Origin: Capsicum annuum
Lineage: Eukaryota > Streptophyta > Magnoliopsida > Solanales > Solanaceae
Direction of reading: 5' to 3'
Assembly (NCBI RefSeq): GCF_002878395.1
Contig: NC_061116.1
Span: 119,574,692-119,638,691 of the forward strand
Length of the DNA stretch: 64,000 nt
Position 1 is the first letter of the stretch, and each line of letters starts with the position of its first letter. The position numbers and the translations under genes are program-made. Below the pieces are notes generated by a model that did not search any database, was not told where the DNA came from, and was given only the letters and a program-made list of their open reading frames with translations. Shown here in pieces: positions 37,420 to 47,945 of the stretch.

Positions 37420-38927
37420 ACAGAGTTCAAGTTTCCTAGGGTGTTTATGAAGCCATGTCTAGTAGAGTCTTTTAGAATGGTACGGATATGTCTGTACTTT
37501 TCTTCAAGAGGCTACAGGGCATTTAGGAAATATTTCCCTTCTTTCAAGTCTTAGATCGTACGGTAGAAGTACTATCTAACTAATTTATGCAGATCCTCAT
37601 CTTACTCTATTCATGCTAATTTTGCCTTAGTTTTGAGGTGACAGAAATAGTGAAGCTTAAGTCCTTACAAATAGTGTTTCCTTAGCCAATCAACACAGAC
37701 TATAATGGGATTGCATATTAGCTCAGAAAGTATCCCATTAGTGCCCTTATGTCCTAAAGTTTGAAATATCTCATTTATATTCATGAAAATCGTGCATTAA
37801 GCCAAAGTTAAATGTGTTTTCAGATTTCCTTCTCAAAATCCCTTTTACAGTTTTTGATTTAGAGTTAGAAATATGAACCCAGAAGTTTAGCAGTAATAGA
37901 GTTGGGATAGCGTTATCAAAATTGAGCAGATTATATATTTATAGGGCTAGTTGTACAAAAGGTGAATTAGTCTTCTTGAACAGTGTATACAATAATTTAA
38001 GTTTATTGATTTGAGATTAAGTATAATGGTGTGGATATGAGTTAAGAGATATGATATTAGTAGTCTAAGAAGAAACAAAAGCAGATGATGTGTTTAGTGA
38101 GGCAAGTATGTGTCAAAAAAAGTGTATGTGATGATGATTGCAGAAACTATAGAAAGTTAAGAGATGTATCCCAGGAGATAGTATTAGCAATGGGTTTTAT
38201 ACTTTCAGGTGCAGTCTTTCAGGATGAGTTTATCATTCATGTGTATTATTATACCCCAAATTCTAGAGTAAAGTGATTGCAGTTCAGTTTAGAGATTAGT
38301 AAAGTGGTCACAGGCTTAAGATGATGGAATAAAGATAAGGTGGAGATGGTAGAACAAGTGACCAAGTCAAACTCTCAAACTCTACTAGTAGTGCCAATTT
38401 ATGTAGAAAAGCAGTAAGGGAGGATGATTCCCAACCTATTCTTATCTCAGTGCAAAGTTTTTCATCCATCACAATATCTATTCATGCATAACATATCATC
38501 TCCCTCATCAAAACTCATATTCATGCACTTTATTGAAAAAACCATGTACATTTTCAGTTTCTAGTATGAGGAGTTCCAGTTCACTCAGCAATATAAATCA
38601 TGTTCCATGACATCATGAACCCCAAACTCAGGACATGCAACTTATGACTCAGGTACTCATGTCTTACAGTATGTTCAGTCCCAGGTACATATTTTACACC
38701 TCTAATGATCAGCAAAAATTCAGTTTATGTCATGTATGTCCTCAGTTCAGACCTCTCAGACGAATTCATATCACTTCATGTATTCAAGAAATCAGTTCAG
38801 TTCATGTATCATGTTTTAGAATCAGTTATGCAATCATGTTTCAAATCATTCATATTCAGAATATGATCTTAGTTACCTTTGTATAGTACACTTAGTCTAA
38901 CCAGTATCATTCAAAGATGGTGTTCAC
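37420..38927 (+). other. Internal domain of element 4, no gag-pol
   Basis: No retroelement protein motif was found. The leader after the primer site ('agtagagtctt', 'aagaggctacagggcattta') matches the leaders of elements 2 and 5. The middle ('agagttgggatagcgttat', 'gtttattgatttga') matches the internal domain of element 2 at 20337-20450. ORFs 38085-38276 and 38635-38886 lack counterparts in element 2. Confidence 0.75.
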
Positions 38928-38940
38928 AAGGGGGAGATAA
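38928..38940 (+). promoter_or_regulatory. Polypurine tract of element 4
   Basis: AAGGGGGAGATAA directly abuts the TG of the 3' LTR. It is the best preserved tract in the window. Confidence 0.9.
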
Positions 38941-41900
38941 TGTAATACCCCACATTTTTGGGCTAGTCATTGAACCATTGTTCCTATGCGTATAAGCTAT
39001 AATCTAAATGATTCCCATGCAAATATGAGTTTCATGATCTTTATCCTCATGTTTTATTTTCTTTTGTGGTGAAAATTTTTCATAAGAATCACTTAGAACA
39101 AAGTTGAGCTTAGAGCCCATGATTTGTCCAAAGTTTGGTATTCAATTCTACAAGGGTCTACTTAGAACGTGTATAAATTTTTATATACATGGAATTTTTC
39201 ATATAAAGACCCAAATAATTGTAAATAATTGAATTATCTTTTCAACAATACCAATTTTGCCAAAATCCGATACCCGAGCAAAAAGTTACGGCATTTTCCA
39301 TGTGAGGTAGTAAGCTGATGCAATAGTGACGTGACGCGATGGCCAGCGTGTTACGAAACTGTTTCATGTGCTAGTTCAGTTTTTAAAGGGTATAGGGGCA
39401 CTTTGATCACTCTCCCACAACTATATCCACCCATAACACTTAATTTTATCCCCCCCCCCCCCAAAAGCAATATAGACTCAATTATTCATCTTTCTCTCAA
39501 CTAAAAACCCTAGCCTCCTTAAGAACCCCAAGAACTTCATCAATCTTTCTTCAAGAAAAGCAAGAACTCAAGTTTCCTAATTCAAGAATGCTTTCAAGAT
39601 TGTGTTTCTCCTTCATGATTAAAGCTTTAAGGTATGTGGGAGTTCATCCATGGGTCCTCTTTCACCCACGGAGCCCATAAACCCTTTTTACTTAAGTAAA
39701 GGATGAATTTTCCATTATTATGGTAATTTGTATGCTCAAGAAAGGTTGAATTTCATGTTTTCATGATGTTTTAAATTTAATTCAGTCCATGTATGATTCC
39801 ATGCAAGATTTTAAATTTCTTATGCTATGAATTTGAATTTCCCATGCTTTATTGAAGTAAATTCCATGATAAATCCTAAATTCATGATGTTTAGCGATAT
39901 TCCCATATTCGAAATTCATGCCTTCCACATGTTTGGTGAAATTTCCGTATCATGTCCAATCAATTTCAAGATGAATCCTCAAGTTATGAATTTTGCCATG
40001 GAATCCTATTGTTCCCTCATGTTTAAGACATTATTACATTCAAGCTATCAGCTTTACATGTTTTGATGAAACACCCATGTCCTATTTCAAGCGAATTACA
40101 TGTGAATTCTCCAATTCATGATTTTAGTTATGTAATCATTCTATGCTCCCATGTTTAAGATATTCCCATGTCCAAGTTCATGATCCCCGTGTGTTTGATG
40201 TATTTTTCCATGTTAAAGCCTCAATTAGCAGTTTTTAATATTGAATTTATGATATTGCTACATGTGTACAACTATCCCCATGCTTAGTTTAAACCATGAA
40301 TTGCAAGTGCTTGATAAAATGCCCAAGTGATGGGTTTCTTTTAATAATGATGATTTATCATGTCCTTAAAGCCTTAGGATGGTCTTGGTGTTATTGTTAT
40401 TGAGTCCTGGGGCTGTTTACCTAGAATTACAGTAGCTTCATAATAGTCTCAGTAATGTCACAAATAGTAGTACTTAGTCAGTTACAGAACTCAGTAAACT
40501 CAGTCCAATTCAGTTAGTTAACGCGATTAGTAATAGTTCAGTCCAGCTTAGTACAGTTTAGTGATTAGTTCAGTGTCTATTCAGTTGGGAATAGGATTCA
40601 GCACTAAGTGAACCCAAGGATGGGGCTCACCTGCCAGTAGAGGGTTTGATCCTTAGTAGCAGTCCTTGCGTTCCAGAACTACACAGCCAGCATAGGTTGA
40701 GATATCAACCTGCCAGTATAGGGTTGATAAGGTGTTTTACCTGCTAGTTGAGGGTACCACAGTTCTCATTCACGACACCTGCTAGATGAGAGTGAATCTT
40801 TATCTTATCTTTACTCGTGGCACGGTACTGACACCCTTCCAGGTGGTGTTACAAGTTGGGCCCCAATCCATTCATTGAGGGGCATATCAGTTAGATGATT
40901 ACTTCCTACAATTTCAGTTTTAAGCTCAGTATAGAACTCAGTTCAATTCTACAAAATTAGGACTGTCAGAAATAGTTATCCAGCTCAGTATAGAACTCAG
41001 TTTAGTTCTACAGAATCAAGACTATCATAAAAAGTCACCCAATTATCAGTAACTCAGTTATCAATAATTACAAATATCAGTTACTTAGTTATCAAAACTC
41101 AATTACAATCTTAGTTACAGTTATAGTTACAGTCTTAGTTATAGTCTCAGTTATAGTCTCAGTTACAATCTCAATTACAGTCATAGTTACAGTCTCACTT
41201 ACACTTTCAGTTACATTCTAAATTATAGTCTTAGTTACAGTCATAGTTACAGTCTCAGTTATAGTCTCAGTTACAGTTTTAGTTACAGTCTCAGTCACAG
41301 TCTCAGTCCAGTAATCAGATCAGTAACTTAGTTTAGATTTAGGTTTTCTTAACCATAGTATATAGTTATTAGTTTTCAATTATCGGTATTTCAGTACCTC
41401 AGTTTACAGATAATTTCAAAATCATATTATACACTTGGTCTTGCATTCTCAGATAATATAATTTTTCATGAATTCATGCTCAGTTATCTCATGTTACTCA
41501 GTCATTCCCTTCCTTGTATGCATAATACTCCACAGTTTTAGTCCAGTTATTCAGACTAAGTACAGTTCAGTCTTACATGACCAGCATTCAACTATCTGAC
41601 ATTCAGTTAATCAGATATGTTAGTATGTTTATGCATTTATACTCAATGTGATTGTATATTTAGATCCTCAATTTATGTCAGTCTCCATAATGTAGTTTCA
41701 AACCTAGTATTCATACAGTATCCATGTCTTCTTATATTCCAGCTTCAGTTATACTTATATCATTAAAGCAAGTTTACAAAAACTGTGTAGAGATTCACTA
41801 TCTTATCAGGGAATGTTTACCTCTCATGCTTTAAGATATTTCAGTTTTTAGTTTATTCCAGCCTATTGGTGAGTCTACTGACACTTAACATGCATGTTTT

Positions 41901-42446
41901 ATGATTACGTATGAAATCAATTTTACTTATTGCATTCACCCCTGCATACTCAGTACATTCCAGAAGTAATGATCCACATATATGTCTATGTTCTATATTG
42001 TCTCATAATGTAGGTATCAGTTATAGCCTACGCATCATGATCAGACAGTTGTACATTCCAGCTAGCAGGTGATGAGTTCTATTACTTCGAGAAATCCAGG
42101 AAGTTTTAGTTCATGTACAGTTCATTTATTTTCATGTGTATTGATTAGTGGTAGTTGGAGTCATGTCCCATCTATCTATAGTCAGTATAGTAGAGGCTTC
42201 ATAGATGTCAGTCAGAGTCAGTCATGTAATTTAAGTTTCATTCTTCAGATTTATCAAATTGTAAAGCTTTATAAGTACTGTATCTATTTTAGACTTTTAG
42301 TATGATTATGTTTCCGCATAGCAAAATAGTTATTTATTATGTTATAATTAAGTTGCTTAACAGTATGCCAGTTCATGGTTTAGCTTGGGATCACTTGTGG
42401 TTCCAAGCACCGTGTGATGACTAGAGGGTAGTATCGGGTAGTTACA
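38941..42446 (+). repeat. 3' LTR of element 4, full length
   Basis: It starts TGTAATACCCCACAT and ends GGTAGTTACA. A GTGACGTGACGCGATGG word cluster lies at about 39325-39360 and a run of 13 C at 39450-39462. Four ACCTGCCAG(T/A)..AGGGT-type repeats lie at about 40628-40795. A 12-bp minisatellite is at 41087-41325. The 79-codon frame at 39827-40066 is unsupported. Confidence 0.9.
41087..41325 (+). repeat. 12-bp minisatellite (AGTTAYAGTCTC)n in the LTR
   Basis: About 18-20 imperfect units of 12 bp, for example AGTTATAGTCTC and AGTTACAGTCAT, run head to tail. The period stays a strict 12 through nearly the whole array. Neighbouring LTR sequence is generally rich in CAGT words, from which the array could have grown. 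Confidence 0.88.
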
Positions 42447-42906
42447 TGCACCCCTTAGTTTGGGGGAGTTGGCCCCATACTTCCCGCCTTATCCCGGGGG
42501 AATAACCCTCGCGGTGCGGGCCTATCGCCTACCCTTACTGGCTCTCACAAAAAAAGCCATAACTTTTTGCTTGGGTATAGGATTAAGGTGAAATTGGTAT
42601 AGTTGGAAAGATAACTCAATTATCTATCATTTTCTAGGTATTTATATGAAAAGTTCCATATAAATGAAAGGTTATACACATTCAAAGTTGACCCTTGTAG
42701 AATGGAATACAACGATTTGGCCGAATCAAAGGCTCTTAGCTCAACTTTACTCTAAGTGATTCCCATGAACATTTTTCACCACAAAAGCATTATTAACACT
42801 AACATAATTATCATGACACATGTATTCAAATATCAATCATGGGATTGAAGTTTACATACGTAGGAACGACGATTCAAATTCTAGCCAAAAAATGAAGGGC
42901 GTTACA
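42447..42906 (-). repeat. Minus-strand LTR B, proximal part (LTR start)
   Basis: On the minus strand it begins TGTAACGCCCTTCATTTTTT at 42906 and aligns with the first 460 bp of the element 4 LTR: 'ttggctag', 'cttttgtggtgaaaa', 'ctacaagggtc', 'aagcaaaaagttatggc'. It ends in a GC-rich block (42462-42540) with CCGCACCGCGAGGG and CCGGGATAAGGCGGG words. It continues at 36864 beyond element 4. Confidence 0.82.
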
Positions 42907-42919
42907 TTATCTCCCCTTT
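42907..42919 (-). promoter_or_regulatory. Polypurine tract of the minus-strand element
   Basis: On the minus strand AAAGGGGAGATAA precedes the LTR TG. It fixes this LTR as a 3' LTR with the element body extending to the right. Confidence 0.82.
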
Positions 42920-44008
42920 GGAATCATTCATCCTCAAATGATGGATTGGAACTTTTTGAAATCTTATAAGTATGGAATAATTTACACATGACATGTATGG
43001 TAATAAAGGATGTAGTTGAGTTGAAGCATTATAACTTTTATCATGAAACTGATTTTTGAGTTGACTTGTACAAGGGGTATTACAATGTCTGAGGTGGAAT
43101 ACTTGGAAAATTGAGATTATGCACTGAACACTTATGAACTGAGTCATGAATAAATAGCAGAATTTGAAACATAATGGTTGGACTTAACTAAATTCGCAAC
43201 TTCCATACACATGAATGAATTAACTCATGATATATCCATATTCATGAAACTTTAGATAGTAAAGTTAGACAGAAATATGGAAAATCATAGGAACTTGTCT
43301 ATCTGACTGCTAAACTGAATTGCTGGCTACATGGACTGAATTATACTAAAATCTTATACTAAAATAGAGTATTTCTTCAACACTCTTTTCCAGAAGTTCT
43401 AATAACATTAGAGAGCAAAGAATCTTGGGCATGATCTGAGTGTGATATCTGAACAAGGAATCTTAATATAGTTATAACTCTCTAACATGGAACATAGGCC
43501 TACAAAACATAAGCTACAGTAGAATTACTAGGACTTAGGCAATGTATCTTCCTAATTCAAAATTAGCTTCCTCCTTAAAAACTCACATGGGTACATTTAA
43601 TTACTCTAGTCAAAGTTTGAGTTAAACTACATACTCTCACTATGTTCAAGCCTAGCTCAAAATCAGACATAACACCATAACACTAGTCTGAACCATGAAT
43701 TCAATGCCCCATGCATTTTCACAACTTCACATCTCAAGAATAATTCTTATTACCACTTCAACAACTAAATTCAACCTCCTACCAGGAATTCACTAGCGCA
43801 CAATGCATTCATCCACTTATATACCAACGTGACATTCCAGCCTATCATTATAACCACATATGGACTTCTAAACAAACACCCATAAAAGAATCTTTCTCAT
43901 ATTCTTTATTTCTCTATCATTAACAACTTTCATGAACTACCCCAAGAAACTAACTATGACATATACAAAAAGCTTAACCTCGATCTCCTTTCAACCTTAT
44001 AGCCTTAT
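42920..44008 (-). other. 3' internal region of the minus-strand element, non-coding
   Basis: The region opens with the conserved pre-tract sequence (minus-strand 'catcatttgaggatgaatga'). No integrase or chromodomain motif is seen in 1.1 kb, so this element may also lack gag-pol, or the coding part lies beyond the break. It is cut at 44009 by element 5. The ORF 42902-43147 (-) spans the LTR border and is unsupported. Confidence 0.55.
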
Positions 44009-46703
44009 TATAATACCCATGTTTTTTTCCTAGTTAGAAATCATCTCAAGAATGCTAGGACTTACTTTGAAATGCAAATTTGTTTTTGTACATGCAGTAT
44101 TTTTTAGATTTTCACTTTCTATCACGTGGGAAATTGAGTTGGATTTCCAACGATACCAATTTTGTCCAAATCCGATATCAGACGAAGGAGTTATGGATGT
44201 TTTACTCGTAATGGTCAGAATCACCCAGGTTCGATGGTCCAGTTGGCGGAACGTCAAATTAGTGACGGACCACCACTTGGACCGTCACTTCTAAGGCAGA
44301 AGGGTCCCATTCTGGTTAAGGCCTGATGGCAAAGTTGACAGACCATCAACTTAGTGACGGACCACCACTTGGACCGTCAAAGCCATGCCAGTTAAGCCAG
44401 TTCTGGATAAGGATGACGGATGAGTTGAAGGACCATCAAAGTTGTGGCGTACCATTAACCAGGTCGTCAACCCTTATCCAATAAAGCTCATTTCTGGTCC
44501 ACGTCTGATGGGCTGAATAACGGTCCACTAGGAGTCTAACAGACCATTAGTCGAACCGTCATATTCCACGTTCAGCTTATTTCTAGGTCATTTTAACAAG
44601 GGTATTTTGTTCACTTATCACCCGCCTATATATACCTAGATAAGTCCGAATTCAGCTATTTTGCTCACTTTTATTACACAAAAAAAACTAGGATTTCTCC
44701 CCAAATTAAATATTTAAGACCAAGACTCAATCTTCTTGAAGAATCAAAGGATTTCAAATCCTTCCAGTTAAAAAAATATCAAAAACCTTGAGTCAGGTCT
44801 GCGTAGTGTTCATCTATGGACCCCTTTTGTTCATAGAGTTCAAGAACCATGATTTTAAATGAGAAACTTTGATTTCCTTGTTGCTATGTGATGTTGTTAA
44901 TGTCAATGACCATTGTTTAAACTTCAGAATATTATTTTAAGATGATTTCCATGAAGTATGCATGTTTGTGGTTAAAACCCATGAAATTGGGTGGTTCAAG
45001 ATGATTAACATTTATTGAGAAAACCTATGCCCAAGGTGTGCATGCAAGGTGTTTGTTAAAATGTCTAGGATGCTAGAAGCCCATATTTACATGATTTTAT
45101 GATACCTAAATGAAAAGTCCATATTAGCTATACACTCAATATGAATTCCATGCTATTTATGTGTTGTTATTATTGTGTTGTAAAGCATGTGTGATGATGG
45201 AATTATAAAAAATGTACAAGAAATGTATCCATCCTTTCCCTACCATGTTTGAGATATTGAATAGACTCATGAAGTACACTATACTTACTTATGATATTAT
45301 GAATTATAGACTCAAATCTTGTGATCAAGTCATGTCATATGTGTCAGTTTCCTTATATCGAGTTTTGGGGATATTCGTACCCAAAACTATATTTGTGTGC
45401 CTAGAGCTATGTCATGTTGTCATGATATCTTTAGTCAAGCCATGTTCCATAGAATTCAGTCAGTCATGTGACTCAGGAAACCTCAGAAACCTTATGATCT
45501 CAGTCAGTTATAAGTATTATTCTATCAGTCAATGGAAATTTAGTAAACCCAGTTCATGTATAGTCAGTTAAGTCATGTTCAGTCTCTTCAGATGGGAGTA
45601 GGAGTTAGCACCGAGCGAACCAAAGGATGGGAACTCACCTAATTTAGATGAAGGTGTGATTCTTAGAAGCAGTCCTTGCATTCCAGAACAATGTAGCCAG
45701 CATAGGTTGAGACATCAACACTGCCAGCTTGAGGGTTAATGGGGCGGACATCCGCCATTCTCTTTTAGGGACACTGCCAGATTTGAGGGTCACTTACAGC
45801 ATGTCTTTACCCGTGGCATGGTATTGACACCCTTCCAATCAGGGTAGTGATTGGGCCCTAGTTCAGCTACTTTAGCATACATGGGGCATGTCGGTTAAAC
45901 AACTACCTCCCACAGTTTTAGACTCAGTCCAGTAAATGAACTCAGACAGTTCTTCAGATATCTGTATACCAGGACTATTAGATACAGTCAAATCTTAGTT
46001 ATAGTATGGAACTCAGATAGTTCCATCATATTCAAAACTATTAGATACAGTCCCTCATGCTATCAGAACTATATTTTCAGCCATGTATTAGTGTACAGAT
46101 TTAGCTATCAGGTACTCATGATCTCAGTTACTATATATATATGTTTGCACTCTTATGTTCATATCGGTCAGTCAGTTAGCATTATTCGTGTATGTAAACC
46201 CTTTGCATTAGCCTAGCTCACTCGTATACTTAGTACTCCAGTTGTACTGATGCATTTGCGCTATGGTACTTTCTTTTTATGTTACACCATAGGTTCAAAG
46301 ACACGAGTTCCAGACCAGCAGTAGTAGTCGCATTCAGCACATAGAGTTGCAGTGAGTCCTCTTCATTCGATGATGATATTACTTGATTTATTCATTTATT
46401 AATTCAGTTAGTTGGAGACATATTCCTTCAACTCCTTATTCAGATAGTACTTAGAGGTTTTCAGATTTAGTATTCAGATTCAGTTCAGATTCAGTTGTTT
46501 TGGGTATTTGCTACCCACATGGATGTCATGTTTTGATAGATTCTTTATTCAGTTGAACCTTATGGCCTATTGTTTATGTTTTTTGTATTTTATAAGTATA
46601 TTATACAGTGTATAGGTATAGATATCATTGATGGGTTAGTTTGTGGTCCTTCAGGGTCATAAGCATCGTGTAGCATTTCGGTTCTGAAAATCGGGGTGCT
46701 ACA
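44009..46703 (+). repeat. 5' LTR of element 5
   Basis: It starts TATAATACCC (TG changed to TA; the 3' copy has TGTAATACC) and ends GGGGTGCTACA. U3 has the longest palindrome-word cluster in the window (44215-44572): many variants of GTGACGGACCA and GGACCGTCA. Three ACTGCCAG..TGAGGGT-type repeats follow at about 45640-45795. The ORFs 44052-44294, 44030-44257 (-) and 45212-45571 fall in the LTR and are not kept in the 3' copy. Confidence 0.92.
44627..44634 (+). promoter_or_regulatory. Probable TATA box of the element 5 LTR
   Basis: TATATATA sits 55 bp downstream of the palindrome cluster, followed by 'cctagataagtccg'. The 3' LTR copy (near 52369) has decayed to TTTATACA. The position fits the U3/R boundary of the LTR promoter. 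Confidence 0.6.
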
Positions 46704-46707
46704 AACT

Positions 46708-46719
46708 TGGTATCAGAGC
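46708..46719 (+). promoter_or_regulatory. Primer-binding site of element 5
   Basis: A perfect TGGTATCAGAGC lies 4 bases after the LTR end, iMet type. Confidence 0.9.
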
Positions 46720-46923
46720 CTAAGGTTCAATAGAGTCCTAGGAAGTCTGAAAGCCGCATCTAGTAGAGTCTTGTACATGGGTGTGTTGCACTCCACATTT
46801 ATGTGCAGGAGGCTATAAGATGTTTTAGGAACAGTTTCCCTTCTTTCAGTACTCATGTTGTGCTAGTGAGCATAATCTCAAGTTAAACTCTCAGTTTAAT
46901 CCATCCTTCTCTTAATTTAGAAT

Positions 46924-47945
46924 ATCCCTCCAAAGAAAAGAAACCATCCAGCTCCTCAGCCCAAACATCCTTTGGGCCAACATGTTTCCCATACGAAGTG
47001 TAGGGCCGCATTTATCATATTTTCTTAGTCTGTGGCTGCCCATAATGAATGGCCACCAGCTATTCTGACCAATCCAGTGGCAAATTCTGCAGCAGCTAGG
47101 ATTCAGGACTTCACCCGGATGAACCCTCCATCTTTCTTCGGGTCTAAGTCTGATGAAGACCCTCAGGAGTTCATTGACCAAGTCCAGAAGGCCATTGACA
47201 TCATGGGTGTTACTTCTGTTCAGATGCTGAGTTAGCCATATATCAGTTGCAAGATATAGCTCACACTTGGTACCAATAGTGAAAATCTGAGAGGGTAGAT
47301 GGTACAGGTTCTATTGAGTAGGAGGAATTTGTCATGGATTTCTTAGACAGATTCTTTCCCCAAGAGCTAAGAGAAGCCAAAGTTCTCGAATTCATCAACA
47401 TCAAGCAGGGAAACATGACATTTAGGTAGTATTCTCTTAGATTTACTCAGCTAGCCAGATATGCCCCTCATGTGATTGCAAACAATAGGGCTAAGATGAC
47501 CAAGTTTGTGTCAGGGGTGAACGACAGTATGGTAAATGAGTGTAGGTCTATGATGCTAAATAGTGATATGACCTTATCCCGACTCATGACCCATGCTCAG
47601 CAAATAGAGGAGTAGATGGTTAAGACTAAAGAGAGGCAGAGTAATTGAGCAAGATCAGGCAGTTTTAGTTTTGCTCCACCCAAATCTGAAGGAGGAAACC
47701 ATTCACAATTTTGTTCCAAGTCATCAGCTCCAACTTATTCTATAGCCAGTGCTTCAGTTCCTAAGTTCAGAGAGGGTAACCAAGACAGATCCCCAGGCTC
47801 TAAGTCTCAGGGCAGTGTTAGCAGTACCCAAACTAATCCTCTATGCCAACTTATGGTAAGAACCACAAGGGTATTTGTAGAGCCGGTAGTGATGTTTGTT
47901 TCAGATGTGGCAAGATAGTCCACAGGATCAATAATTGTCCTCAGT
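46924..47945 (+). pseudogene. gag: Element 5 gag pseudogene
   Basis: The start codon appears lost: ATC at 46924 precedes PPKKRNHPAPQPKHP in frame. The capsid core follows: ARIQDFTRMNPPSFFGSKS (47095-47150), DPQEFIDQVQKAIDIMGV. A frameshift near 47225 leads to ELAIYQLQDIAHTWYQ, DFLDRFFPQELREAK (47337-47385) and the basic linker. The nucleocapsid knuckle CFRCGKIVHRINNC (47897-47938) keeps all C-x2-C-x4-H-x4-C ligands, unlike element 1. Stops are mainly TAG. Confidence 0.88.

Larger units (their letters stand above)
36866..42446 (+). mobile_element. Element 4: second LTR element without gag-pol, inserted in minus-strand LTR B
   Basis: It has a 5' LTR (36866-37402, internally deleted), a primer site, a 1.5-kb internal domain without gag-pol motifs, a clean polypurine tract and a full 3.5-kb 3' LTR (38941-42446). 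Both flanks are parts of one minus-strand LTR. The flanks TACAT (36861-36865) and TGCAC (42447-42451) could be one target duplication with two transitions. Internal sequence is shared with element 2. It cannot encode its own mobility proteins; an element 5-like helper is the likely partner. Confidence 0.85.

Noticed and set aside
39450..39462. Run of 13 C
   Set aside because: A simple homopolymer in an LTR leader; it may partly be an assembly artefact and carries no further signal.
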